Assembly (NCBI GenBank): GCA_022509125.1
Contig: JAFLTU010000005.1
Location: forward strand, 28,452 to 81,882
Direction: 5' to 3'
Length of the DNA: 53,431 nt
Source of the DNA: Muribaculaceae bacterium
GTDB taxonomy: Bacteria; Bacteroidota; Bacteroidia; Bacteroidales; Muribaculaceae
Within the stretch, counting starts at the first letter, position 1. The number at the start of each line of letters is the position of its first letter. A program made the position numbers and the translations under genes. Below are positions 1 to 8,630 of this stretch, one piece after another. A model generated the notes under the pieces. The model had not been told where the DNA came from, did no database searches, and saw only the letters and a list, made by a program, of their open reading frames with translations.

Positions 1-77
1 TAGAGTTTAGAGTTTAGAGTATAGAGTTTAGAGTATAGAGTTTAGAGTTTAGAGTTTAGAGTATAGAGTATAGAGTT
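1..77. repeat. Heptanucleotide tandem repeat TAGAGTW, 11 copies
   Basis: Eleven uninterrupted 7-base units, each TAGAGTT or TAGAGTA, run from the window edge to two bases before the ATG at 79. The tract may continue outside the window. Seven is not a multiple of three and the unit brings TAG into each frame in turn, so it cannot be coding. It occupies the leader or promoter-proximal region of the sugar aminotransferase gene, where copy-number change by slippage would alter spacing to the start codon. Confidence 0.95.
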
Positions 78-78
78 T

Positions 79-1197
79 ATGGTTAAGTTTTTGGATTTGC
101 TGAAGATCAATGAATTGCATGATTTGGAGATCGAGTGTGTGATTTCCGATGTTTTGGATTCCGGATGGTATCTTCAGGGACAGAAGACCGGGGAATTTGA
201 GGAGGCTTATGCCGACTTTATAGGAACGAAGCATGCCATAGGCTGCGGCAACGGTCTCGATGCTTTAACGTTGATTTTAATGGCATATATCGAGATGGGG
301 GTTATGGCTCCCGGAGACGAGATCATTGTCCCTGCCAACACATATATAGCCTCCATTCTGGCAATTTCAAGAGCGGGGTTAAAACCGGTCTTGGTGGAGC
401 CTGATCCGAATACACTTCAAATTGACGAAAACCGGATAGAGGAGAAAATATCTTCTAAAACAAAGGGTATAATGATTGTGCATCTCTACGGTCAAAATTC
501 ATATACCGACAAGATCGGAGAAATTTGCAGTAAAAATGGGTTAAAACTCATCGAAGATAACGCCCAGGCTCATGGAGCTGTTTTAACCGCCGGAAAGATG
601 AAGGGCAGAAAGACCGGCTCTTTAGGTGACGCAGCCGGTCATAGCTTCTATCCGGGTAAGAACCTCGGAGCATTAGGGGATGCCGGAGCCGTGACAACCA
701 ACGACGATGAACTTGCCCGAACGGTGAGAGCTCTCGGAAATTATGGCTCGCATAAAAAATACGTTTTCGATATGAGGGGATTGAATTCGAGAATCGACGA
801 GATGCAGGCTGCTGTTTTGAAGGCAAAGCTTCCCTATCTTGACGGAGAGAACGAACGCAGAAGGGAAGTGGCGAAAATGTATATGAAAGGTATTAAAAAT
901 CCACTAATAACCCTTCCCGGAGTCTCATTGGGAGTTGATAATGTTTTTCATATTTTCCCCATATTCTTGAAGAAAAGAGATGAGATGCAGGCCTATTTGA
1001 AAGAAAAAGGAATCCAGACTCTCATACATTATCCTATACCCCCTCATCTTCAGAAATGTTATTCAGAATGGAACGCACTCACTTTACCTGTGACAGAAAA
1101 AATTCACAGACAGGAACTCTCCCTACCGATTTCTCCTGTGATCTCCGATGAAGATGTCATTGAAGTGATTAATGCCGTCAATTCCTTCCCGGGATAG
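79..1197 (+). CDS. DegT/DnrJ/EryC1 nucleotide-sugar aminotransferase (FdtB/QdtB-like)
   Basis: PLP-dependent aminotransferase of the DegT/DnrJ/EryC1/StrS family, 372 residues, the usual length. It probably transfers an amino group to a 3- or 4-keto-6-deoxy dTDP/UDP-sugar for surface polysaccharide. The N-terminus ([11 protein letters not shown], then [19 protein letters not shown]) and the [23 protein letters not shown] and [11 protein letters not shown] stretches resemble the dTDP-3-amino-3,6-dideoxyhexose transaminases FdtB/QdtB. Asp160 in EDNAQAHGA and Lys194 in [12 protein letters not shown] are the expected PLP-contacting aspartate and Schiff-base lysine. The ATG at 79 lies two bases after the heptamer tract and no Shine-Dalgarno site is visible. 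Partner genes would be upstream, outside the window; it is the last gene before a terminator. The exact sugar substrate is inferred only from resemblance. Confidence 0.88.
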   Translation: MVKFLDLLKINELHDLEIECVISDVLDSGWYLQGQKTGEFEEAYADFIGTKHAIGCGNGLDALTLILMAYIEMGVMAPGDEIIVPANTYIASILAISRAGLKPVLVEPDPNTLQIDENRIEEKISSKTKGIMIVHLYGQNSYTDKIGEICSKNGLKLIEDNAQAHGAVLTAGKMKGRKTGSLGDAAGHSFYPGKNLGALGDAGAVTTNDDELARTVRALGNYGSHKKYVFDMRGLNSRIDEMQAAVLKAKLPYLDGENERRREVAKMYMKGIKNPLITLPGVSLGVDNVFHIFPIFLKKRDEMQAYLKEKGIQTLIHYPIPPHLQKCYSEWNALTLPVTEKIHRQELSLPISPVISDEDVIEVINAVNSFPG

Positions 1198-1214
1198 TTT
1201 CAGATTTAATAATA

Positions 1215-1245
1215 AAAAATGCAGCCACGAAATGGCTGCATTTTT
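1215..1245 (+). terminator. Intrinsic terminator after the aminotransferase
   Basis: AATGCAGCCA, a five-base loop CGAAA, then TGGCTGCATT, flanked by A-rich and T-rich runs. The A tract on the other side means it may also stop transcription coming leftward from the convergent gene ending at 1265. Confidence 0.9.
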
Positions 1246-1264
1246 AGGTTGTATGGTATTATGA

Positions 1265-3097
1265 TTATCTAACAATAATCTTGCTGCTCTTTGAAGAACC
1301 ATCGTTCATGATTTCTCTCTTGATAACGACACCGTTATGCGGTTCTGCAACTTTACGCCCTGTGAGGTCGTAATATTCTATCTTTATCACTTCAGAATTG
1401 CCCTTCTTAATACTCTCCACGCCTGCATTTCCACTCAGGTCACATTTGTTGGCGTTTACGATAAGGCCTGTGGTTTTGTCGATCACAAATGCAGCCACGA
1501 TTAAATTGTCTGTGTTTTGCACAAGCTCGTTGCCTATTATGTTGAAGGTAAAGGTATTGGGGTATTCCTGACCGTTAGTGATTGAAGCCGGAATGCTATT
1601 AGCGATGCCGTTCATTGCTGATACATCGATGGCAACGTCGTTGAATACCAGACCTGCAACCGGATCGGGCCATTCTGTCAATTCCTGGAGATATGATCCT
1701 TCATAACCCCCGGCTCCGGAGTAATAATTAGCCTGAGCCCAAGTAGGATTTGTCAAACCGTTGCTAACAAGAACATAACCTACTTCATAATTTGCATTCG
1801 TGAAGTCTTGAATGAATCTTGTGGCTGATTCAACAGTGATAATGCCTTCTGAAAGGGTTGCTCTCAAGTTGATTTCTCCAACAGTCATTTCATCAATAGA
1901 GGCTGCGATGTCATTGGAGATTCCGAATTCGGTCACATCGTCACTGCCATAGTAGGGGTCGACGGCCGGGTTACGATTTACACTTGCTGAGGGATATCCC
2001 GGCACTCTAACGGGATAATTCTGAGTCACTTCCATAGGGTCACCATTATGGTAGGCGATGGCTACAGCATTGTTACCATAAATTTCACCAATCATTTCCA
2101 TGGCAAGGTAACCGCGGGTGCACCATCCGCACCAAAGACCGGTGTATTCCTCAACTAAAGGCTTATGTTGCGGCACGAAGGGAATAACGTTGACAGTGCA
2201 TTCGATGGATGCAATGCTTGAATCGTTAGGCTGACCATTCACTTCAGTTATTTCTACCTGCAGAGTATGAGATCCCATTCCTTCCACTCCCTGGAAGTTC
2301 AAGGAGAGGGGGGAAGTGAGAGCAAGCTGCGGGTCGATCGGGCTTGGAAGAGAGAGAGTTCCCGTCTGTTGAGCGCCGCCGTCAAAACTATAGACGTAGC
2401 TTACTTCATTAATAGGATTAGCTCCTATATTCACTGCATTAAAATCAACGCTGAAGGCTTGACCGCTTTGGCAATAAATAGGTTTATAGCCCTGAAGACC
2501 TAAAGAATAGTCAGGATATTCACCTTCGATTTCAGCAACGATGAAGGCAACACCCTTAGCGTTGGCTGAATAATCCATCCATTTGAGCACTGATTGTTTC
2601 ATGTGGAGCCAGAAACCATTGGAATTTGTTCCGGAGCTCAAGACAATGGGATTCTTTTGTTGGTCGGTGGAATTTGAAACAACAGACAAAGAATAGCCCA
2701 CGTAGACTGGATCGGCGGTCAATGTGTAGGGTTCACTAAGATTTGCTTCAAGCACCTGAAGGTCATATTCTCCTACGGTGACTGCAGCCGGGGTAACGTC
2801 GAAGCTTGCGATGTCGGGAACGTTTACCTTGTTTTCAAGCGTTAGTTCGTTAGAAAGCCAAACTGATGTCTGTTCAATGCCTTCGGCTGTTGAGATATAG
2901 GCTTTGATTCCGGTGATTTTCTTGCCGGCAAGACCGGGATTGTTAATGCAGATGGCCACATCGATCAGCTCTTTTTTACCTTTACCATAGAGAAAAAGAC
3001 TTTCATTGGCATAAGTATAGTCAAGGGTCGCATTCTCGGCCCAGACACCCGTTGAGGCGGCTCCTGCAATAAGCAGTGTGAGTAGATGTTTTTTCAT
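1265..3097 (-). CDS. Secreted Omp28-like protein with a thioredoxin-fold CGWC motif and C-terminal tail
   Basis: 610 residues from the ATG at 3097, chosen because it directly precedes a signal peptide (MKKHLLTLLIAGAASTGVWA); the frame is open further upstream without a signal. Residues about 20-310 look like beta-rich repeat or Ig-like material. A thioredoxin-like segment follows, with VEEYTGLWCGWC (Cys323 and Cys326), which resembles Omp28-related outer-membrane proteins of Bacteroidetes. The last ~45 residues (YYDLTGRKVAEPHNG, then a KR-rich end) form a tail also found on the neighbouring protein and resemble Bacteroidetes C-terminal sorting or anchoring tails. Probably exported to the periplasm or cell surface; a thiol-redox role is possible but unproven. 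It lies downstream of the 3216-4874 gene but behind a strong hairpin. Confidence 0.72.
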   Translation of the reverse strand: MKKHLLTLLIAGAASTGVWAENATLDYTYANESLFLYGKGKKELIDVAICINNPGLAGKKITGIKAYISTAEGIEQTSVWLSNELTLENKVNVPDIASFDVTPAAVTVGEYDLQVLEANLSEPYTLTADPVYVGYSLSVVSNSTDQQKNPIVLSSGTNSNGFWLHMKQSVLKWMDYSANAKGVAFIVAEIEGEYPDYSLGLQGYKPIYCQSGQAFSVDFNAVNIGANPINEVSYVYSFDGGAQQTGTLSLPSPIDPQLALTSPLSLNFQGVEGMGSHTLQVEITEVNGQPNDSSIASIECTVNVIPFVPQHKPLVEEYTGLWCGWCTRGYLAMEMIGEIYGNNAVAIAYHNGDPMEVTQNYPVRVPGYPSASVNRNPAVDPYYGSDDVTEFGISNDIAASIDEMTVGEINLRATLSEGIITVESATRFIQDFTNANYEVGYVLVSNGLTNPTWAQANYYSGAGGYEGSYLQELTEWPDPVAGLVFNDVAIDVSAMNGIANSIPASITNGQEYPNTFTFNIIGNELVQNTDNLIVAAFVIDKTTGLIVNANKCDLSGNAGVESIKKGNSEVIKIEYYDLTGRKVAEPHNGVVIKREIMNDGSSKSSKIIVR

Positions 3098-3159
3098 TCC
3101 TAAATTTCCTTTTTTATTCTTTGTTAATCGGGTTTGAAACATACACTCTATTTCAAGTC

Positions 3160-3200
3160 TAAAAGACGAAAGGATATGGAGGTCCTTTCGTCTTTCTTTC
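3160..3200 (-). terminator. Hairpin terminator downstream of the secreted 552-residue protein
   Basis: A 13-bp perfect stem, AAAGACGAAAGGA (3162-3174) with TCCTTTCGTCTTT (3183-3195), and an 8-base loop, placed just after the stop at 3216. The minus-strand tail is T-rich (TCTTTTAG). It separates the two secreted-protein genes. Confidence 0.8.
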
Positions 3201-3215
3201 ATGAAAAGGGTCTAT

Positions 3216-4874
3216 TTATTTCTTAACCACCTTCTTAGTCACGACCTTACCGTCGGAGAGGGTAGCGCGTTTGATGAAGATTCCGTTTTCAGGGTTAGCA
3301 ACTTTCACACCGTTAAGGTTGTAATAAACTGCATTTACCTCGTTGCCGGAAATGATACCTTCTATACCTGTTGTCTCATCTCCCGTCTCAACATTGAGAG
3401 TTACAATGTCGCTTACAGTTTCGACATCATTATAAATATAGACTTCCTGTACGCCAAGAGTGGTATAACCATCAATATAAAGGCCTATAGCTCTTTCTGT
3501 GGATGATCCCCAAACGATATCGAAGCCGTTATTAAGATTAACGGGAATCAGAGTTGTCGGCTCATCAAGACCATCATAGATATAATCTTCAGGCTCCGGT
3601 TCAAATTCATACAATTCATCATCCACGTAAATTCTATAGTAGAGATTGTCTGTTTCAAGAAGGTTGCCGTTGGTGCCTATATTAGAGTAATCGAAAATAA
3701 AGTAGGTAAATCCGTAGTACTCAAAATATTCATCATCAATAAGGAGACCGGAAGGATTAGATGGAGTGCCTGAATAATCCGTCTGTTTAAATATTTTAAA
3801 GCCTTCAAATACATATAAAAGATAATTGGTATCCTCAAAGGCCGGGTCAGCTGTTATTGCAAATAGGTAATCCTGTTCGGCGCCTGTAATCACATTGTTT
3901 TCTATATCCACGTCAAGTTGATAAGTAGCAGCGGCAGGAGCATAATCCAAGGAAATTCCATCGTAGCTTACGCAGGCGGAGAAAAGCCAAAATCCATAAT
4001 ATGCACCCAATACTTGGCCCTGATTGATTGTTGCCTTGTTGCCATCAAGTTCTGCTACTACGACACCATCAGGAGCATATTCAGATAACCCTTTAATGTA
4101 GATATTGGCATCATCCATTCCTACATAGACAGGGTAGCCAGTCGTTCCGGAAATAAATGAATATTGGGTCATTTCGACTCCTTCGGGAATTGAATTGATA
4201 TCAAGATCGGTAACCGGAGTGAATTCCTGGGAGTATTCAACACCGTCTATAGAACCGTCATCAGTATATAGCACACCAACGCCATATTCGTTGGGTTCTC
4301 CGGGAAGATCAAGAGTTATTGCTCCTGTAGCTTCGTCGATAGTATAGGTGAGAACGTTAGGTTCACCTAATTCGAAATCTTCAAAATCTTCACTGAGAAA
4401 TTTCACTAAAGAGATGTCAAAGCCATATCCATATTCTGGATAGTAATCGGCTGTTTGTGGCAATTCAACTGTGATTGTGTTGCCGTTGATAGTGCCTTTT
4501 GTGAAAGTGCCGAAATACCAAAGAGTATAGAGGTCTTGGAAATAGACTTCGTTGTTTTCTCCGAAAACAATGATTGTGGGCTCGTCAACGATTTCCGTTT
4601 CTCCAAAATAGGAGTCATAACCGGTAGCGTTCTTGTAATAATATTTCACCTCACCTACGGGAGCAGTGATCACATCAGTAACGGGCAACTCATCGGCTCT
4701 TGTGGCGAGAGTCTTGGGAGCTTGGACTCTTTTGGCCTGGCGTTGCTGACGGATTTCCATTTTTTCAGCGGCTTTTGAGCCGGGTTGGAACTTCGGAGCT
4801 GCCTGCGGGGCTGCTATTGCAGCGGATCCGGCCAGGAGGCAGCATAAGGTCATCTGAGTAAAAATTTTTACCAT
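3216..4874 (-). CDS. Secreted protein of unknown function with shared C-terminal tail
   Basis: 552 residues. A signal peptide is visible (MVKIFTQMTLCCLLAGSAAIAA). A basic Q/R/K-rich linker to about residue 60 is followed by a long acidic region rich in Tyr, Asp, Glu, Gly and Thr, with several loosely similar blocks (for example YGFTYFIFDYSNIG, YGYGFDISLVKF, YGFWLFSACVSYDG) suggesting divergent beta-sandwich repeats. The C-terminus (GIEGI, then YYNLNGVKVANPENGIFIKR and a Lys-rich end) matches the tail of the gene at 1265. I do not recognise an enzymatic domain. Predicted to be exported; surface anchoring through the tail is inference. A TTG-N20-TATTTTTG promoter lies about 85 bases upstream. 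Confidence 0.7.
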   Translation of the reverse strand: MVKIFTQMTLCCLLAGSAAIAAPQAAPKFQPGSKAAEKMEIRQQRQAKRVQAPKTLATRADELPVTDVITAPVGEVKYYYKNATGYDSYFGETEIVDEPTIIVFGENNEVYFQDLYTLWYFGTFTKGTINGNTITVELPQTADYYPEYGYGFDISLVKFLSEDFEDFELGEPNVLTYTIDEATGAITLDLPGEPNEYGVGVLYTDDGSIDGVEYSQEFTPVTDLDINSIPEGVEMTQYSFISGTTGYPVYVGMDDANIYIKGLSEYAPDGVVVAELDGNKATINQGQVLGAYYGFWLFSACVSYDGISLDYAPAAATYQLDVDIENNVITGAEQDYLFAITADPAFEDTNYLLYVFEGFKIFKQTDYSGTPSNPSGLLIDDEYFEYYGFTYFIFDYSNIGTNGNLLETDNLYYRIYVDDELYEFEPEPEDYIYDGLDEPTTLIPVNLNNGFDIVWGSSTERAIGLYIDGYTTLGVQEVYIYNDVETVSDIVTLNVETGDETTGIEGIISGNEVNAVYYNLNGVKVANPENGIFIKRATLSDGKVVTKKVVKK

Positions 4875-4960
4875 AAAGACTTGTTTTAAGTTAGTAATTT
4901 GTTTTATCTAATTTTTACCTTAGATTCGGCAATTTTGCCAACTTTTTGCTATTAACAGGG

Positions 4961-4991
4961 CAAAAATAATAAAATTTTTATATTTAGCCAA
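4961..4991 (-). promoter_or_regulatory. Bacteroidetes-type promoter for the gene at 4874
   Basis: On the minus strand TTG (4991-4989), 20 bases, then TATTTTTG (4968-4961), fitting the -33/-7 consensus of the phylum. The transcript would start near 4954, leaving an untranslated leader of roughly 80 bases. Confidence 0.5.
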
Positions 4992-5078
4992 TTTTTATCA
5001 TTTTTAAATTTTTGATTTTAAAGAAGAAATGATATCCTGAAACCCTTATGGTTTCAGCCAGTGCCACCTCTTATAATA

Positions 5079-5164
5079 TAGTTTTGTGCAAAAGCAACTC
5101 AACTTTCGCATGTTTAATTTATTGATAATGCATAACTCCGGAGGGGCGAGTCACGGCGGAGGGG
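5079..5164 (+). promoter_or_regulatory. Putative -7 element and GC-rich repeated box upstream of frc
   Basis: The 436-base gap 4875-5310 is mostly A+T. It holds TAGTTTTG at 5079-5086, a match to the -7 consensus without a good -33 partner, and a GC-rich block about 50 bases downstream with a direct repeat CGGAGGGG at 5139-5146 and 5157-5164 (18-base period). The first copy overlaps the palindrome CTCCGGAG (5136-5143). Operator or leader element for the decarboxylation cluster is a guess; nothing else is visible in the gap apart from the opposite-strand promoter at 4961-4991. Confidence 0.3.
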
Positions 5165-5310
5165 TTGATTTTAAAATAATCAAACAGGTTGGAAATAATT
5201 TAATAAAGTTAAGTAAGGTAATAAAATGGGGCAACCGTAAACCATATTAAGTTTTTTATTGTTAGAATTATAAAAAGGAAAAAAATTATCAAACTTAAAA
5301 ACAGAAAATT

Positions 5311-6624
5311 ATGGAAACAGTTGCGCCTCTCAAAGGTATTAAAGTAGTAGATTTCACAGAAGTTCAGTCAGGACCCTCCTGCACCCAGATGCTTGCTTGG
5401 CTGGGAGCCGACGTGATTAAGATCGAGCGTCCCGGAGTGGGCGATGCCACACGTAAAGAACTTCAGTTTAATCCTGATCTTCCAAGCTATTATTTCCTTC
5501 AGTTGAACTCCGACAAAAAGTCGTTGACTCTTGACGCCAAGACACCTGACGGAAAAGAAATCCTCACTAAGCTCATCAAGGAGGCTGATATGTTTGTTGA
5601 AAACCTTCACCCGGGGGCAATGGACAAACTCGGTTTCAGTTGGGAAGCGGTTCATGCATTGAATCCGAGATGTATCTATGGAACTATCAAGGGATTCCCT
5701 GAATCTTCAAAATATAAAGATCTGAAGGCTTATGAGCCAATCGCTCAGGTGACTGGTGGTGCAGCTTCCACCACAGGATGGTATGAAGGCGATTATAATA
5801 TCCCGACTCAATCAGGTGCGGCTCTTGGAGACTCTAACACCGGCATGCACCTTCTGATAGGCCTCTTGGCTGCCCTCCAGCAAAGAAACCAGACCGGAGA
5901 AGGATGCTATGTTTATCAGTCGATGCATAATGCCTGCCTTAACCTTTGCCGAATCAAGACACGTGACCAACTCACCCTCGACAAGATCGGTTATCTCACT
6001 CAGTTCCCGCAATATCCTAATGGCAAATTCGGAGACTGTGTGCCCCGTTCAGGAAACACTGAGGGTGGTGGTGTTCTCGGTTGGACTTATAAGTGTAAAC
6101 CGGCCGGAGGATATGATTCTGAAGTGGATGCCAATAACTATGTCTACATCATTCTTCAGAGAGGTGAAAAAGATTTCGAGCTGGCCTGCAAGGCTTTAGG
6201 ATTCGAAGACTGGCTTACCAATCCTGATTTCAACACAGCAGATGCCCGCGATAGGCACAAACAGGAAATCTGGAAACGTATCGGCGAATGGACTGCCGAC
6301 AAGACTAAATTTGAAGTCACTGAAATCCTTGGCAAAGCAGGTGTGCCTGTCGGACCGGTACTCTCCACTAAGGAAATCATGACCGACCAGTCTCTTTATG
6401 ACGGCAACACTCTTGTCAAGATTGATCAAGGCGGACAGATTGGAGAATTCGTAACCGTGGGTTGTCCATTTACATTGTCAAGTTACCAGCCGACCTACGG
6501 TCCGGCTCCTTCACTGGGTGGAAACAATGAAGAAGTGCTCAAATCCTTAGGCTATACCGACGATCAGATTGCAGAGTTCGCAAAGAACGGTACAACCGAA
6601 CCTCTTGCCAATGGTAAAATGTAA
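5311..6624 (+). CDS. frc: Formyl-CoA:oxalate CoA-transferase
   Basis: 437-residue class III CoA-transferase (CaiB/BaiF family). It moves CoA from formyl-CoA to oxalate, giving oxalyl-CoA for the decarboxylase encoded next. The N-terminus (LKGIKVVDFTEVQSGPSCTQMLAWLGADVIKIERPG) is classic for the family. ALGDSNTGMH places the catalytic aspartate at 174, matching Asp169 of the Oxalobacter enzyme. The glycine-rich loop GNTEGGGVLGW is where Frc has its mobile active-site loop. Length is close to the characterised enzymes (about 416-428). Cytosolic; first gene of the cluster, 80 bases before oxc with a hairpin between. The pairing with oxc makes formyl-CoA transferase far more likely than another CaiB-type transferase. 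Confidence 0.94.
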   Translation: METVAPLKGIKVVDFTEVQSGPSCTQMLAWLGADVIKIERPGVGDATRKELQFNPDLPSYYFLQLNSDKKSLTLDAKTPDGKEILTKLIKEADMFVENLHPGAMDKLGFSWEAVHALNPRCIYGTIKGFPESSKYKDLKAYEPIAQVTGGAASTTGWYEGDYNIPTQSGAALGDSNTGMHLLIGLLAALQQRNQTGEGCYVYQSMHNACLNLCRIKTRDQLTLDKIGYLTQFPQYPNGKFGDCVPRSGNTEGGGVLGWTYKCKPAGGYDSEVDANNYVYIILQRGEKDFELACKALGFEDWLTNPDFNTADARDRHKQEIWKRIGEWTADKTKFEVTEILGKAGVPVGPVLSTKEIMTDQSLYDGNTLVKIDQGGQIGEFVTVGCPFTLSSYQPTYGPAPSLGGNNEEVLKSLGYTDDQIAEFAKNGTTEPLANGKM

Positions 6625-6648
6625 TTCAGGGGAAAAATAAGTAAACAG

Positions 6649-6678
6649 GACACAGTGCTGAAATGCACTGTGTCTTTT
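6649..6678 (+). terminator. Intercistronic hairpin between frc and oxc
   Basis: A 10-bp perfect stem GACACAGTGC (6649-6658) with GCACTGTGTC (6665-6674), a 6-base loop, followed by TTTT. Only 26 bases before the oxc start. It could be a leaky terminator or an mRNA-stabilising or processing hairpin that sets the frc to oxc ratio. Confidence 0.7.
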
Positions 6679-6704
6679 AAGACAATTATAAAAAATAGAA
6701 CAAA

Positions 6705-8462
6705 ATGGCTACTATAGATAAAAGATTTAATCTCTCTTCGAGTCCCGATCCAAAGTTCCCGGAGCAGGTGACAGGGATGTATATCATGGCAGAGGCTCTG
6801 AAGAGGCTTGGTCTCGACACAGTTTATGGTCTGGTCGGAATTCCTGTGACTGAAGCGGCTTATGCCATTCAGAAAGTGGGTGGTAAGTTTGTAAGTTTCC
6901 GCTTTGAGCAACAGGCAGGTATGGCAGCCGGCATCCATGGCTGGCTCACACAGAAACCGGGAGTGCTTCTAACTGTTTCTTCTCTGGGATTTCTTAACGG
7001 TCTCACAGCAACAGCCAACGCCACGGTCAATTGTTATCCGATGATTCAGATATCGGGTGCCTCCGACCCTGAAAAAGTAGATATGAACGTGGGGATGTAT
7101 GAAGAGCTCGACCAGTTTAACACAGCCAAACCCTTAGTGAAGGCTGCTTTCCGTTGCAGCCATGCCACGGATATCCCTTCAGCTCTGGCACGCGCATATC
7201 GTGCAGCTGTAAGTGGTCGCCCCGGCGGAGTCTATGTCGACATGACTGAACCTGCTCTCTCAGAGGTGATAGATGCTTCGGAGGCAGAAAAATTATTCTA
7301 TACACCAATAGACCTATATTCTCCCGTTGCTCCTAATCAGGACTCTGTTAAGAAAGCGGCCGAATTGCTCATTTCTGCAAAGCGTCCGGCCGTATTGATT
7401 GGAAAGGGTTCGGCTTATGCAAGGGTGGAAGACAAGCTAAAGAAGCTGGTGGAAACCTATAATATCCCTTATCTTCCTATGTCAATGGCAAAGGGCGTGT
7501 TGCCGGATAATGGACCGTTGTCTGCTATTTCTTGCAGAAGTGATATTATGGAGAAGGCCGATGTGGTATTACTCGCCGGCGCACGTCTCAACTGGATGCT
7601 ATCATTCGGAAAGGGAAAATGGAATCCTGATATGAAATTTATCCAGCTTGATGTGGATCCACAGGAAATTGATGTAAATGTGCCTATTGCAGCGCCGGTT
7701 GTTGGTGATTTATCTTTATCTCTCGATGCATTGCTGGCTGAGATGGAAGGGAAAACAATGAACACTGATCCTGCCTGGCTGTCAAGTCTTCAGACAGAAA
7801 CGAAGGCCAAGAATGAAAAATTTGCCCAGCGTCTGGAGGATGCTTCCAAGCTTTCGCCAATGAATCATTGGAGCGCCCTGAGTGTAGTGAAACCTATTTT
7901 GGAGGCTAACCCCGATGTTATCCTCGTGAATGAAGGTGCCAACACGCTTGACGACACGCGCGATGCCATAGATCTGTTCTTGCCTCGCCATCGTATAGAC
8001 TGCGCCACTTGGGCAATCATGGGCATGGGAATGGGTTCATGTGTCGGAGCTGCCATCGCCACAGGCAAAAAGGTTGTCGCTATTGAGGGAGATTCGGCTT
8101 TCGGTTTCTCCGGTATGGATTTCTCCACAATTACAAGATTCGGTCTGCCTGTGACGGTAGTTATCTTCAACAATGGTGGTATCTACAATCACATCGGAGT
8201 CAATCCGAGCACTAATCCTGAAACAGACAAAGACCCTGCTCCAACCACTCTTGACTTCGACCGTTACGACATGATGGGAGAAGTGTTTAAATGCGACCAT
8301 GCTTATGTCACGACTCCTGATGAACTAAAGGCAGCCCTTGAAGCCGCGATAGCTTCCGGCAAGCCGAATATCATCAATGTGGAATTGGCACCGGATGCAG
8401 GGAAAGAGAGCGGACATATTGGATATCTTAATCCCACCCCGTTGATTGACTACACTGTTTGA
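6705..8462 (+). CDS. oxc: Oxalyl-CoA decarboxylase
   Basis: 585-residue thiamine-diphosphate enzyme that converts oxalyl-CoA to formyl-CoA and CO2, consuming a cytosolic proton. Order of domains: PYR domain with the cofactor-activating glutamate Glu68 in VSFRFEQQAGMAAG; central domain (about 200-350); PP domain with the ThDP-Mg motif beginning GDSAFGFSGMD and ending NNGGIYN (about residues 466-490). The Oxc-like segment SSLGFLNGLTATANA and the motif SGRPGGVYVDMTEP support oxalyl-CoA decarboxylase over acetolactate synthase. It is slightly longer than the Oxalobacter enzyme (568) because of an N-terminal extension of about 20 residues. It works with Frc, which regenerates oxalyl-CoA. Confidence 0.95.
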   Translation: MATIDKRFNLSSSPDPKFPEQVTGMYIMAEALKRLGLDTVYGLVGIPVTEAAYAIQKVGGKFVSFRFEQQAGMAAGIHGWLTQKPGVLLTVSSLGFLNGLTATANATVNCYPMIQISGASDPEKVDMNVGMYEELDQFNTAKPLVKAAFRCSHATDIPSALARAYRAAVSGRPGGVYVDMTEPALSEVIDASEAEKLFYTPIDLYSPVAPNQDSVKKAAELLISAKRPAVLIGKGSAYARVEDKLKKLVETYNIPYLPMSMAKGVLPDNGPLSAISCRSDIMEKADVVLLAGARLNWMLSFGKGKWNPDMKFIQLDVDPQEIDVNVPIAAPVVGDLSLSLDALLAEMEGKTMNTDPAWLSSLQTETKAKNEKFAQRLEDASKLSPMNHWSALSVVKPILEANPDVILVNEGANTLDDTRDAIDLFLPRHRIDCATWAIMGMGMGSCVGAAIATGKKVVAIEGDSAFGFSGMDFSTITRFGLPVTVVIFNNGGIYNHIGVNPSTNPETDKDPAPTTLDFDRYDMMGEVFKCDHAYVTTPDELKAALEAAIASGKPNIINVELAPDAGKESGHIGYLNPTPLIDYTV

Positions 8463-8535
8463 TTACAGATTTTTAAATCAATGTAATTTTAATTTTATAT
8501 AAACCATTGAATTGTAAAAAAAATTATTAAATTTG

Positions 8536-8571
8536 CCGTGGATTCTCCGGAGTCCACGGTTTTTTGTTTTT
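8536..8571 (+). terminator. Intrinsic terminator after oxc
   Basis: Stem CCGTGGA (8536-8542) with TCCACGG (8553-8559), inner palindrome CTCCGGAG, then TTTTTTG and further T. A TAAATTTG string (8528-8535) abuts the stem. Confidence 0.85.
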
Positions 8572-8630
8572 ACCTCTAAGGCCAAATCGAAAAACGATAA
8601 ACTACAAACGACTAACAAAAAACTAAACAC

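Noticed and set aside
1..78. Heptamer tract as part of a coding sequence or CRISPR-like array
   Set aside because: Units carry TAG in every frame over 21 bases, and there are no spacers.
548..826. Minus-strand open frame inside the aminotransferase gene
   Set aside because: Antisense shadow of a well-conserved enzyme, no independent support.
8528..8535. TAAATTTG as a promoter -7 element for the AEC gene
   Set aside because: The nearest TTG is 18 bases upstream and transcription would start inside the oxc terminator stem, giving a transcript that ends at once. Chance match in A+T-rich sequence is more likely.
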